A stretch of DNA of 64,000 nt from Gnetum montanum (lineage: Eukaryota > Streptophyta > Gnetopsida > Gnetales > Gnetaceae). The number at the start of each line of letters is the position of its first letter. Within the stretch, counting starts at the first letter, position 1. Where the stretch lies: assembly GCA_015680685.1 (NCBI GenBank), contig MNCI01007937.1:496401-560400 (forward strand), read 5' to 3'. Of this stretch, positions 11,510 to 21,524 are shown one piece after another. Position numbers and translations under genes: made by a program. A model generated the notes under the pieces. It was not told the DNA's origin, ran no database searches, and saw only the letters and a program-made list of their open reading frames with translations.

Positions 11510-12250
11510 TGTTTACACTCAACGTATACGCTGCCAAAAAAACTATTTACACTCAGCATATACGCTCCCCAAAAAAGAAATTGCTAACTGTCTACACTCG
11601 ACGTATACGCTATAAAAAAAATTGTTTACACTCGGCGTACACGCTGCGAAAACTGTTTTCACCCAACTATCAAAACATGTCTATGCTCAGCGTATAGACC
11701 CTGTACGCTGTCAAAACATGTCTATGCTCAATGTATAGACCCTGTACGCTATCAAAACATGTCTACGCTCAGCGTACAGACCCTGTATGCTGTCAGAACC
11801 GTCTACACCCGAATAACAAATACAAATGAAAGTAATTAACAGAGATGAGATCAGAGCCTACCTGTGCACCGGTCTAGACCACGATGGAATCCTAGGCCTA
11901 GGCAAACACTGCAGCATGGCCTCACTTTCCTTCGCAAAAGTCAAGTCAGGCCCCTTCCTCCCTTGGCCTTCTACCTCCTTTCCCTTGCCAATTCTGGTGT
12001 CCTGTACGCTGAATCTCACGGGTCTACGCAGGGGTTTGAGCCTTCACGCTTACGTTGAGTTTGGAGCCTCTACACTCACGCTTATGCTGGGTTTGGAGCT
12101 TGTATGCTCACGGTTACGCTAGGTTTGAGCCTCTACGCTCACGCTTATGCTGGGTTTGGGCCTCTACACTCACGCTTACGCTGGGGTTTGGTGCTTTATG
12201 CTTACGCTGCGACCTAGGTTTACACTCACACTCCGGTCTGATGCAGGTTT
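11510..12250. repeat. TACGC-type repeats in intron 1 and around exon 1 of the antisense gene
   Basis: Two clusters occur. At 11510-11815, units such as CTACACTCAACGTATACGCT and ATGTCTATGCTCAGCGTATAGACCCTGTACG repeat every 45-60 bp. At 12010-12250, CTCACGCTTATGCTGGGTTTGG-like units repeat about every 30-35 bp. The words are those of the LTR and leader arrays of the same element. Confidence 0.7.
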
Positions 12251-12280
12251 ACGCTGCCTCCCACAACTGACAGCCTTCCG

Positions 12281-12291
12281 CTATATATATT
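12281..12291 (-). promoter_or_regulatory. Candidate TATA box for the antisense gene
   Basis: Minus-strand TATATATAG lies about 360 bp upstream of the first in-frame ATG (11917) and directly downstream of the G-tract described next. It is the only TATA-like word found in the expected place. No transcript evidence is available. Confidence 0.35.
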
Positions 12292-12294
12292 CTA

Positions 12295-12363
12295 CCCCCC
12301 CCCCCCCCCCCCCTCCCCCCCCCCCCCCCCCCCCCCCCACCCCCCCCCCCCCCCCCCCCCGCC
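12295..12363 (+). repeat. Poly-C tract (G-tract on the minus strand)
   Basis: About 69 nt of almost pure C, broken by single T, A and G. ORFs that read it as poly-Pro or poly-Gly are artefacts. The length may be an assembly estimate. Confidence 0.9.
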
Positions 12364-12578
12364 CATTGACGTCGCCGCCACCTTCCATTTTTTTTTATCA
12401 AATTTAATCAAAAATGATTCAAAGTACAAAATGCAAGAAAATGCAAGACAAAATAACAAGATAATGAACACTACTACATACCATATTCTCTGGTAAACCA
12501 ATTTCGGTGGCCCACACTGAACATTCTAGCGCAAACTCTTCGGTATGGATCATGCATCAACTAGGCAGCATCAAGTCA
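12364..12578. other. Non-coding spacer
   Basis: AT-rich between the C-tract and the middle TAAACT array. I see no gene or repeat here. Confidence 0.5.
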
Positions 12579-12700
12579 CACATTCGGCCCGATAAGGCGT
12601 TAAACTACCACATTTGGCCCGGTAAGGCGTTAAACTGCCACATTTGGCCCGGCAAGGCGTTAAACTGTCATGCGTCCCGGTATGACGATAAACCACCACC
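12579..12700 (+). repeat. TAAACT tandem repeats, middle array (30-bp unit)
   Basis: Three near-perfect 30-bp units start at 12579, 12609 and 12639 (CACATTTGGCCCGGTAAGGC then GTTAAACTGC), plus a fourth diverged unit. It is the same family as 7196-7410 and 16280-16625. Confidence 0.85.
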
Positions 12701-12773
12701 GTACACATACACATGATTTACGTCGCCAAGAAACACGTAACAACACCTACCAACTCACTCCACTCTCTGTTTA

Positions 12774-14072
12774 TTGGCAGGAGCAAGCCCGATGGACTAT
12801 CAGCATTTATCCACACCACTGACCATCGATGGACCATACGGAAAGATCACAAGAGAAATCGACATAAATTCCATCAACTTAGGTCTATCAATGGACGACA
12901 CAGTCATAGCCTCAACACAACAAACGCTAGATAGCTACAAAGTTATGAAAAAATCCCTCGACATAGAAGCTAATAGCATCACTAAAGACCTGTTGACTGA
13001 AACCCCCATCGCTATGCCGACAGTGAAATCAAGATATTAAAATTGAGTACATTATTGCAACCTCAACTAGCCAAAAACATAGAAGATGTGCTTCGAGACA
13101 ATATAAAAGCATTCGCTTGGTCTTACACTGACATGCCTGGGTTAGATCCTCGAATCATCCAGCACAATATCATACTCGATCCAAAGTTAAGGCCAGTGAA
13201 ACAAAAAAGCACGAAAGGTTAAGCCTGAGGTAGCGTTGGTAGTTCGCAATGCAATCACCAAACTCTATCAGGTTGGTTTCATTCGGGTTGTTGACTACGC
13301 TGATTGGATATCCAACATGGTCATTGTCCCGAAAAAGAACAAAAGCATTCACCTATGCATTGACTTCCGGGACCTCAACGTTGCAACCATAAAAGATGAT
13401 TTCCCCCTACCCAGCATCGATCAACTTGTTGACTCAACCGCTGGGCACGCCTTGTTATCTTTTATGGATGGTTTCTCAGGGTATAACCAGATACGCATCA
13501 ACCTGGAGCATTAGCTCCGGACTACCTTTATGACACCATGGGGTACCTTCTGTTACACGATGATGCCATTCGGTCTCAAGAACGCTGGGGCCACATATCA
13601 AAGGGCAATGACATTTATTTTTAGCGATTACATACTTCAGTCTCTCAATGACTATGTAGATGACATCGCAATTAAATCAAAAACACCAGAGCAACACATC
13701 CAAGATTTAGATTTAACCCTAAAACATTGTTTAAAATACGAACATAGGCTCAACCCAAAGAAATGTGTTTTCGGAGTAAAAACAGGCAAGATGCTAGGCT
13801 TTGTAGTGTCAGAAACAGGAATACGAGTGGACCCAGATAAAGTTAAAGTTGTCATCAATCTAAAACCACCAAGCAACATTATTGAACTTCGAGGTTTACA
13901 AGGTAGACTACAATTCATCAGGCGTTTCATAGAAAAACTAACGGACAAGTTAAAATCCATGAACCATTTGTTACAAAAGAATGTCCATTTTGAATGGACT
14001 CCACAGTTCCAGGAAGCCTTCGACCATATTAAAACAGCACTAGCTCAGCTACCAATAGTGTACCCTCCATAG
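12774..14072 (+). pseudogene. Reverse transcriptase of element A
   Basis: The N-terminal lead-in (MDYQHLSTPLTIDGPYGK) and linker are shifted out of frame between about 13022 and 13205. The main frame then resumes and holds the palm and fingers motifs: GFIRVVDYADWISNMVIVPK, LCIDFRDLN, DDFPLP, SFMDGFSGYNQI, then a stop in place of a codon after LEH (13512-13514), TPWGTFCYTMMPFGLKNAGATYQ and the active site YVDDIAIKS, followed by LGFVVSE and the thumb. The catalytic Asp residues (F-M-D and V-D-D) are intact. The enzyme would copy genomic RNA into cDNA. The breaks make it inactive as it stands. Confidence 0.9.
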
Positions 14073-15158
14073 AACAATAAACCCTTCTACATCTATCTCG
14101 CTACGTCAGATGCGTCCATCGCTTCTATGCTTTGCCAAAAACGAGACGATGGGACTGAAGTCCCTATTTATTATTTGAGCCATGCATTAATGGCCCACGA
14201 AAAAAAGTACAACGAGGCATATAGGTCATGTTTAGCTCTCATCTTTTCCTTAAAGAAATGGCGACATTACCTCTTCCATAACCAAACCAACATAATCTAT
14301 AAAGATAATGTGCTCAGAGCCATCACCAGTAACATTTACGAGTCAAGCAGAATAGCGTGATGGAAAGCCATAATAGCTGAATTCGACCTACATTACATAG
14401 CGCAATCATCAGTCAAGGGTCAAGCCATAGCGAACCAACTGGCTACATCACCAACACATGATCAAGCAACACTAGAGCCAGAGTTTCCAGACGAAAACAT
14501 GAGTGCGATAGACATAGTTCCCAATGAGTACGAAGCTATTTTGAATTTTGATGGAGCATCCACCTCTCGAGGGGGAAGTGTTGCCATCGTCATCACCTAT
14601 CCCTCTGGGGAGATCTGACCCATTGCTTACTGCTTCAACTTTCATTGCACCAACAACATAGCAGAGTATGAAGGTCTCCTTAGGGGCCTTACGGCAGCAT
14701 TAGCTTCCAACATCACGTAACTTGTGTTAAGGGGAGACTCACAACTAGTTTTAAACCAAGTCACAGACATTTATACATGCAAAGCACAACATCTACAACC
14801 ATACTGTGACTTAGCTAAACACTTACTGAAGCAATTCAAAAACATGGATGTGCAACATGTCTCCAGAAATGACAACACCGTTGCAGACGCACTTGCTACA
14901 CTAGCTATAAACATATCGCCTGACACGTTCCATATGTTGCCAAGCTCTCTAATCAGTTGTGCTAAACCCATAACTGATACTCTCGATGAATTGTCAATCG
15001 CATCCGTTAGTACAACACATGCAATAGAGTGGTACGACGACATAAAAGAGTATCTTCTACACGGTGAAACACAGCAACACCTAACGAATGCGCAAAAGGA
15101 CGCAGTACGAAAACACTCTCGACAATATGCATTGATAGGGGACACATTGTGTCATTGA
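14073..15158 (+). pseudogene. RNase H and second (archaeal-type) RNase H of element A
   Basis: The first RNase H (about 14073-14400) shows the usual Ty3 pattern: FYIYLATSDAS, the VPIYYLSHAL region and KKYNEAYRSCLAL. A second domain starts near 14528 with LNFDGASTSRGG and continues with TNNIAEYEGLLRGLTAAL, LRGDSQLVLNQV and DNTVADALATLA. These are the D, E, D and closing Asp positions of an archaeal/plant-type RNase H. Two RNase H domains in tandem are the hallmark of the Tat lineage. Stops occur near 14358, 14616 and 14718. Their job is to remove RNA from the RNA-DNA hybrid. Confidence 0.88.
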
Positions 15159-16267
15159 TCCTATGAAGGCATACTATTAACATGCGTTAGTAGTATTGAT
15201 GCCTAAACAATCGTCGAGCAAGTACATGATGGATTATGTGAAGGGCACATAGCACCTAAAGCGATGGCAACAAAAATAAGACGTTTGGGCTATTATTGGC
15301 CACACATGGTGTATGACTGTCTATCCAAATCCAAAATGTGCAGTGTCTATCAAAAACACAGCAATTTGATACATGTTCCACCAAATGAGTTGCATACAGC
15401 GCAAATCACCTAGCCCTTTTAAAAGTGGGGATTGGACCTTATCGGACCAAGAACACCCTCATCTTCTGCAAGGCATAGCTTCATCATAACCACGACAGAG
15501 TATTTCACGAAGTGGGTAGAAGCTATTCCCCTTGGAAAAACCACATCCAAACATATATGCAACTTCATTCTTGAAAACATTGTGACCCGTTTCGGCATCC
15601 CCATGACCATCATCACCGATAACGGGCCACAATTCAGCAGTGCCAAAACTAGAACTTTCTGTGAAAGCCTAGGGACCAAACATTCATTTTCATCCCCTTA
15701 CTACCCTCAGAGCAATGGACAAGCTGAAACGACAAAAAAAACCATCATTACAATACTCAAAAAGATGCATACCAAAGCAAGAAAAGATAGCACAAACAGC
15801 TAGTATACGCGCTGTGGGCTTATCGTACTACACATCGAACCTCCACAGGTAAAATGCCATATAGTTTTGTTTATGGCTCAGAAGCTATTTTACCCTTGGA
15901 GTTACAGGTACCGTCTCTAAGGATCACACTCTCGGGACTCCTCGGCGAAGGGCAAAACAATGACCCACGCATTGTTGACTTGGACTCGGTGGAGGAGGAA
16001 CGTATACGTGCACTCGATCAGATTGAGTGGTATCAAAAACAACAACGACAAAGCCATCAACATGATGTTTATAAGTGCCCCATCAAAGAAGGTGACCTGG
16101 TACTCAAAGTTGTTTGGGAACACCCGAATAAATTCTCAGCCAATTGGGAAGGGCCCTACTTGGTCACCAAAGCATACGACAACGGGGCATTCAAGTTAGC
16201 TAACATAGAAGGGAATGAGCTTGCAAATCCGACCAATCATCTGTTCTTGAAACTATTTCATGTTTAA
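15159..16267 (+). pseudogene. Integrase of element A
   Basis: The zinc-binding part has H...H (VHDGLCEGHIAP) and KMCSVYQKH, where the second Cys of CxxC appears changed to Tyr. The catalytic core shows GLDLIGP, ITDNGPQF and YYPQSNGQAE, so the D, D and E residues are present. A frame change lies between 15803 and 15854. The C-terminal part follows (YGSEAILPLEL, GDLVLKVV, NWEGPYLV), and the ORF ends LFLKLFHV. No chromodomain is seen, as expected for Tat. The protein would insert the cDNA into the genome. Confidence 0.88.
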
Positions 16268-16279
16268 GCATGGACTCAG

Positions 16280-16625
16280 GTACACGTCATCGTCCTGGCA
16301 TCATGACGGTAAACTAATACCACAACTCGTCCTGGCATCACAACGGTAAACTGATACCACAGCTCGTCCTGACATCATGACGATAAACTGGTACCACAGA
16401 ATGTTCGCAATAACAATAAACTAGCACTTGTCCGGTATGACATCAAAATACCACAGTCTCATTTACCAGAGTCTGCTAAGACTATAAACTAGTTTGCCTC
16501 TTCATAGTCCGCCACGACTATAAACTAGCATCGTACCGTCCGCTACAACGATAAACTGGCAACGTTCAACGAGTTATGATGTAAAACTAACCCACTACAG
16601 TCCGCTAAGACTATAAATTGGTAAG
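16280..16625 (+). repeat. TAAACT tandem repeats, right array
   Basis: Three 37-bp units (CGTCCTGGCATCATGACGG then TAAACTAATACCACAA) are followed by about seven looser units (GTCCGCTAAGACTATAAACT). They start just after the integrase stop. Confidence 0.8.
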
Positions 16626-17700
16626 ATCATCTCTGGTACATTCATCTGCGACTATCATTCATGACATTTCTTCATCAATGCCTGCTGCATCATTCATCAC
16701 ATCGGCTCTGACAACACTACTACTACTCATTTTGCTCACCTTCAATTTCACATGGTTCCTCCATTTGCATTAGTCACGTTCATGTCTGCAATATTTGCTA
16801 ACTCGTTCACTTGTGGTTTTCTTGTCTTCTTGGAGTTGTGTTTGTAAGATGACACCCAGTGGTGTTCGTACACAGATACACTTCATCACGACAACAAAGT
16901 GCCGCATTGTTTCTGACACATGCAACTAGGTTAATCAATCTGTTCAAAAGTACATTCCCCATTCCCAATACATTCCCCATTTCCCCCAACACTCTTATTC
17001 CCTTTCCTACCCAGTTACAGTACCCAAATATACCCAGTACACCCCAAAACTTTGAACACACTGTTACATGCTGTGACACTATCGAGCAATTGTAACACAT
17101 AATATGGCACATGAACATGAGTTCAAAAAAAAAAGAGCAAAGACCAAAATGAGCCACAAGACCCTTGGCACTTCCCATAAGCCTCAGGCGGGAAGGTAGT
17201 TGTCTTGCAAACAAATACTCATGTCTCAAACGATCAAGTAATATATCGTTGCATGGCTTTAGCTCTCCGCCAACAGGTTCCCTCGAAATACTGAACAAAG
17301 GCCCTGTTCCTCCAAAGAACACAACACATCATCACGTGGCTTTGGTTGTGTCAACAAGTCCTCTTAAACACCAAACAAGAGTCTTGTGCCGCCAAAGGAC
17401 GCACATCTTATGTCTTGATTCTAAGTCTATTAAACAATGGCTATTGACAAGGATCAGCATAACCCGTATACACACCAAAACATTCCCTTGACCATGCATA
17501 ATCCCTTGAACAGTTACCAATCCCCGCAATTTCCATTTCCCTATCCAGCTACAAACTTCATCTCTCCAATCCTATGTACTATTGAACATGGTACGATGAT
17601 GTCTGGCCATGTGCCAAAGGACAATGTTTCTACCAAGTTTCTTGTGGTGTTTTGTACTTCTTTGTCGACGCTTCTCAAGTCGATTCCTCCAAGCGTCAAC
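16626..17700. other. Non-coding 3' region of element A
   Basis: No supportable gene. The 171-codon minus-strand ORF at 16807-17322 has no recognisable domain and simple composition. Pyrimidine-rich CCCCATTCCC words occur near 16960-17000. Confidence 0.5.
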
Positions 17701-17713
17701 AAAGAGGAGCCAA
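17701..17713 (+). other. Candidate polypurine tract of element A
   Basis: AAAGAGGAGCCAA ends directly against the 3' LTR. It is short and not pure, but it is in the required place. Confidence 0.45.
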
Positions 17714-19105
17714 TGAAACACCACAAAAATCTGAGCTTAGTACTTCTCTAGGACCCACAGACGACCACGGCAACATCTAGTATCAAACATGGTAACTTCG
17801 GAGCTCAAGATACTTGGTTTTCACTAAGTGTGCAGTGTACACGCCCAGCGTACACGCCCAACACTAACGTGTACGCCCAGCATGGGATTCCAAAGATGGC
17901 ACAGAAACGGCACTCCAGAGTAAGACTTGGTACAAGGCATCAACTCACAGGAACAAAGCAATTAGCAGGCGACATCACAGGCTCCAAAAGGATGAATTTT
18001 CATCTCGACATCATGTACTTGGAAGTTCATACATGGGGCATGTGCATCCTGCACGCCCAGCATAGACGCTCAACGTAGACGCCCAGCATGTACATCATGC
18101 ACGCCCAGCGTATACGCCCAACATAGACGTTCAACGTATACACCCAGCATATACACCTAGCATGGACAATGTGTACGCCCAGTATACCAATCGAAGCTCT
18201 CTAGAATCGTGTTAGATCAAAGCCAATCAAGCTAAACATCCACAGGCAACATTCTCGTGACATCCGAATGCAAATCCGAGCATCGAATGACTTCTTTTGT
18301 TCCAGCCAAGTCTGTACGCCGAGTTCACACGCCCAATGTGTATACACTGGCGTATAGCACTGTACGCTGGCATATAGCACTGTACGCTGGCGTACAGCAC
18401 GCTGTATACTTGTAAAATTTCATTCTTGTGCACTCAATCAACGTGCCACTTGTCACCCAACTTGAGAGTCTAGCACTCCGCAGCCAATCATTCCCCTTCA
18501 GATCCGAGTCTAATGTCTAAACTCATATAAAAGCCCCGATTTTTTACCAGGTCAAGGTTCGAAAAATTGAAGGCATCTTGGCAAAAATCGGGGCAGACCA
18601 GACTAAGCAAATTGAGAACCCTACATCCTATATGCTGAACCTTAACCTTGCACACTGAACATACAGCCTCTACGCTGTGCCTGCAGTCCGAACCAGCACG
18701 CTCCCAAACCCTCGCATTCACCATGGCTCTTCGTCCGCCTTGTGTCACATCCACAACTACGTTAAGACTGGTGCATTGTAACTTCCATTATGCAATGACA
18801 TTGCCACATTTTTACTAAGATTTGTTACAGTTTTATCGTCCATTCTTGTATGCTCATCATTTACATTCTTGTATGTTTACGCTGAGTTTTATATTAGTTA
18901 CGCTGTTTACATATAACCTGGCATATAATATATCGGTATACACTCGAGGAAATCCTTGTCTGATCCACGTGCAGACCACTCGAGGTGCTTTACCTTCGTT
19001 AATTCTAGCTTGCCCTCAAGCAAAGGTAGGGTCTTCTGTGCTTGTTCGAGGATCTCCTGGTCTCTGTTTCGTTCCAGCCGGAGACCGATGATTTCGGGCG
19101 GTACA
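17714..19105 (+). repeat. 3' LTR of element A
   Basis: It starts TGAAACACC and ends GGTACA, followed by GTTGT. It is 40 bp longer than the 5' LTR, partly from an extra TGTACGCTGGCATATAGCAC unit near 18340-18410. The TATA box is at 18526-18532. Many substitutions against the 5' LTR indicate an old insertion. Confidence 0.93.
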
Positions 19106-19110
19106 GTTGT

Positions 19111-19664
19111 TGATCTAATTGATTACCAAACTGGGCCAAGAAAAGATTCTTCATGTCATCCCAACTTGAAATACTATTACTTGGTAAGTTTGAATACCAA
19201 ATCTGAGCCATATCCTTTAGATTTGATACAAACAACCTACAAGCTTGATCTTGATGTTGAATATTTGCATGAGCTAAAGCTAACTCAAACATATGAATAT
19301 ATTCTTCAACTAAAAAATCTTTTCTAGGAATGAAAGGCTCAGGCAAATATTTATAAACTACCTTAGGAATATCATTCTAATTTTGAAATCATAATGGTGT
19401 AACTCTTTACCAAGGATTTGCCATCCTATTCCTTTGAATAATTGAACTCTTATACTTTCTAGATCTTCTCTTATAAATAGATAAACCAGATATAATCGGT
19501 GATCTTCTTGATCTTCTAGTTTTCACTCCACTACTTGTTCTCAATTCAAAATCTTTCTTTTGTTCTTCTGATAAAGAATCAATCTTAGAATCTAGAATAT
19601 CTTTTGAAACTTTCAGCTTTTCCAAACTATCAATCTTCTTGGTCATGAACTGAAAATAGTATCT
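19111..19664 (-). pseudogene. N-terminal and capsid part of gag of element F
   Basis: From the gap edge the minus strand reads KKIDSLEKLKVSKDILDSK, SLSEEQKKDF and a basic section. A frame with PEPFIPRKDFLVEEYIHMFE, DMAQIWYSNLPSNSISSWDD and LFLAQFGNQLDQQ then runs up to the insertion point of element A. The W-Y..LP and F..QF pattern marks a Retrotrans_gag capsid domain. The protein continues at 682-1. Stops occur near 19380-19405. Confidence 0.75.
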
Positions 19665-20080
19665 NNNNNNNNNNNNNNNNNNNNNNNNNNNNNNNNNNNN
19701 NNNNNNNNNNNNNNNNNNNNNNNNNNNNNNNNNNNNNNNNNNNNNNNNNNNNNNNNNNNNNNNNNNNNNNNNNNNNNNNNNNNNNNNNNNNNNNNNNNNN
19801 NNNNNNNNNNNNNNNNNNNNNNNNNNNNNNNNNNNNNNNNNNNNNNNNNNNNNNNNNNNNNNNNNNNNNNNNNNNNNNNNNNNNNNNNNNNNNNNNNNNN
19901 NNNNNNNNNNNNNNNNNNNNNNNNNNNNNNNNNNNNNNNNNNNNNNNNNNNNNNNNNNNNNNNNNNNNNNNNNNNNNNNNNNNNNNNNNNNNNNNNNNNN
20001 NNNNNNNNNNNNNNNNNNNNNNNNNNNNNNNNNNNNNNNNNNNNNNNNNNNNNNNNNNNNNNNNNNNNNNNNNNNNNNNN
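19665..20080. other. Assembly gap (416 N)
   Basis: Run of N. The upstream part of element F's gag and LTR is lost here. Confidence 1.
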
Positions 20081-21520
20081 CTATCCCAAATTCAATATCT
20101 ACGAATTGTTCAAACTTCCAAGGCTCAAATAAGCAATTTCTTCAAGACAATCCTACTATGCTACAAAAAAATTGCTGCGTAAACTATCATGTATGAGACT
20201 CCATTTTGGCTAGATAATGGATGTCAACAATTGCATTCAACAGAACCTTTAAAATACTTGATAATTTCTGATTGAAATACCACGGAGATTCACTTTAAAG
20301 ATAAAAAGAAGAAGGTAACGTGTTGATTTTATCTTCATCTTGGCAGACGAATATTCAGCACAATTCTAGCATCCACCAGAAAGGTAACTGTTAATGGTGC
20401 AGGTCTCCCTGGTTAATCATATAACCAGCAACGGTGCCATTGGATGCAGACATGTTTCTTCTCTTTTACTAAATCAAGTTCCATTTTGGCTTGTTGACGT
20501 GGGACGCAGTAAATCCACATTTTGTATGAGTTGCAGAGCTTCGATTCTGCTGCATTGTACCCTTCAAAACCCCATCTCTGTTGGCTTCGGTTTCCTTATC
20601 TTCTGCCCACGAGTTGTGGAGTGAGGCCTTGGCCCTGGCTCACGCACGTGTGTTCAACGTCGTAGAAACGTTTGTTCATCATAGAAGCATAATTACCACT
20701 ATTGGGTGAGATTCTTCTTCTGGCGAAATGGAAGCCCTGTAATGATGGAGGGTTTTGTTGAACTCGCGCATCTGTCTCTGGTGCTGCTTTAGACTTCTCC
20801 TGTTCCAATCTCATCAATATAATCCGCTGTTAAACGAATCCAAACGCGATTTGATGAAAGAACGGGCATTCTTCTGGACAATTTTTCCGTTAGTTGCAGC
20901 AGGAGACACTTGGGCTGTGTTTGAATATTTATTGTGGAATTTCTAACCACAGAAAATGAAGGTGAAATAGAACAATACGTAGTCTGCAACTTCATCCAAG
21001 GGCCATTAAATATGGGAGTTAAATTGAAAATAGGAGAAAAATTAATCAGAGAAAACAACCATGAATTCATTGATCTGTTCTCCATCCTCTGTTCTCCATC
21101 CTCAAAGCCACTTTGTGCGGGGCACAATCTCAGCTGCAGCAATTTCATTCATTTTTTCCTTGAAATACCTTGCCAACACATACAGTGGCTGGAACTGCTC
21201 TTTACCGTAAAAACATCCGTTGAAATCTTACAATGGTGACTCCCATAAGGTTAATTTTAATTTCTTATTGATGTATTCATGAACAGGGTTGGCTCTTTTT
21301 AATCGAGAAAGCTTTTCAATTTCTTTTCAATATTCCCCTCACAAAGGAGCATGATAAATTTTCCTTTCCTTGGTATCATCATTTGAAAGTTGAAACACTA
21401 TATCTTCACCCAACATGAAACCTCTGACATTAAAATATCAATAAGACACAACCATCATATATTTTTTTTTATTTGAATATCTTCTATGTCTCATTCAGAT
21501 TTTATCACCTTTGTTATTCC
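20081..21520. other. Unassigned sequence with one weak minus-strand ORF (20596-20817)
   Basis: No element or family recognised. The 73-codon minus-strand ORF (MRLEQEKSKAAPETDARVQQ...) has a balanced composition, unlike the AT-rich surroundings, and could be a decayed exon. I cannot name it. The rest shows no coding pattern. Confidence 0.3.
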
Positions 21521-21524
21521 ATGA

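Larger units (their letters stand above)
7776..11917 (-). pseudogene. Eight-exon antisense gene inside element A
   Basis: Minus-strand exons are inferred at 11917-11862 (from the first in-frame ATG; an earlier start is possible), 11406-10957, 10880-10609, 10518-9459, 9382-9131, 9044-8850, 8757-7973 and 7877-7776, ending in TAA. Every intron has GT and AG ends, for example GTAAGG...TTTTGCAG, GTAGGT...TTTACAG, GTACAG...GTGTAG. Intron sizes are 455, 76, 90, 76, 86, 92 and 95 bp. Reading frame carries correctly across all junctions except exon 4 to 5, where I see a one-base mismatch. The product would be about 1050 residues: an FCP1-like domain, a second domain, an acidic segment, a coiled coil and a Gly-rich tail (ending NPPIPDV). 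Eleven in-frame stops exist, each one transition from Gln, Arg or Trp. Antisense introns survive retrotransposition because only sense RNA is copied. Confidence 0.75.
683..19105 (+). mobile_element. Element A: Tat-lineage Ty3/gypsy LTR retrotransposon with an antisense gene
   Basis: The element has LTRs of 1352 and 1392 bp beginning TGAAACACC and ending GGTATA or GGTACA, a PBS candidate, gag, protease, RT, RNase H, a second archaeal-type RNase H, integrase and a weak purine tract. The 5-bp duplication is ATTGT (678-682) and GTTGT (19106-19110), one mismatch. Domain order PR-RT-RH-aRH-IN and the 18.4-kb size fit the Tat/Ogre group of plant elements. All sense ORFs carry stops and frameshifts, so this copy is not autonomous. 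The 5.5-kb stretch between protease and RT is not standard pol and holds a spliced gene on the opposite strand. Confidence 0.92.

Noticed and set aside
12147-12501. ORFs of poly-Pro and poly-Gly across the C-tract on both strands
   Set aside because: Products of a homopolymer; no other coding sign.
16807-17322. 171-codon minus-strand ORF near the 3' end of element A
   Set aside because: No domain, odd Cys-rich text and no splice-linked neighbour, unlike the antisense module.
20081-20085. CTATC as the left target duplication of element C
   Set aside because: It matches the CTATC after C's 3' LTR, but no LTR start lies next to it, so it is probably chance at the gap edge.
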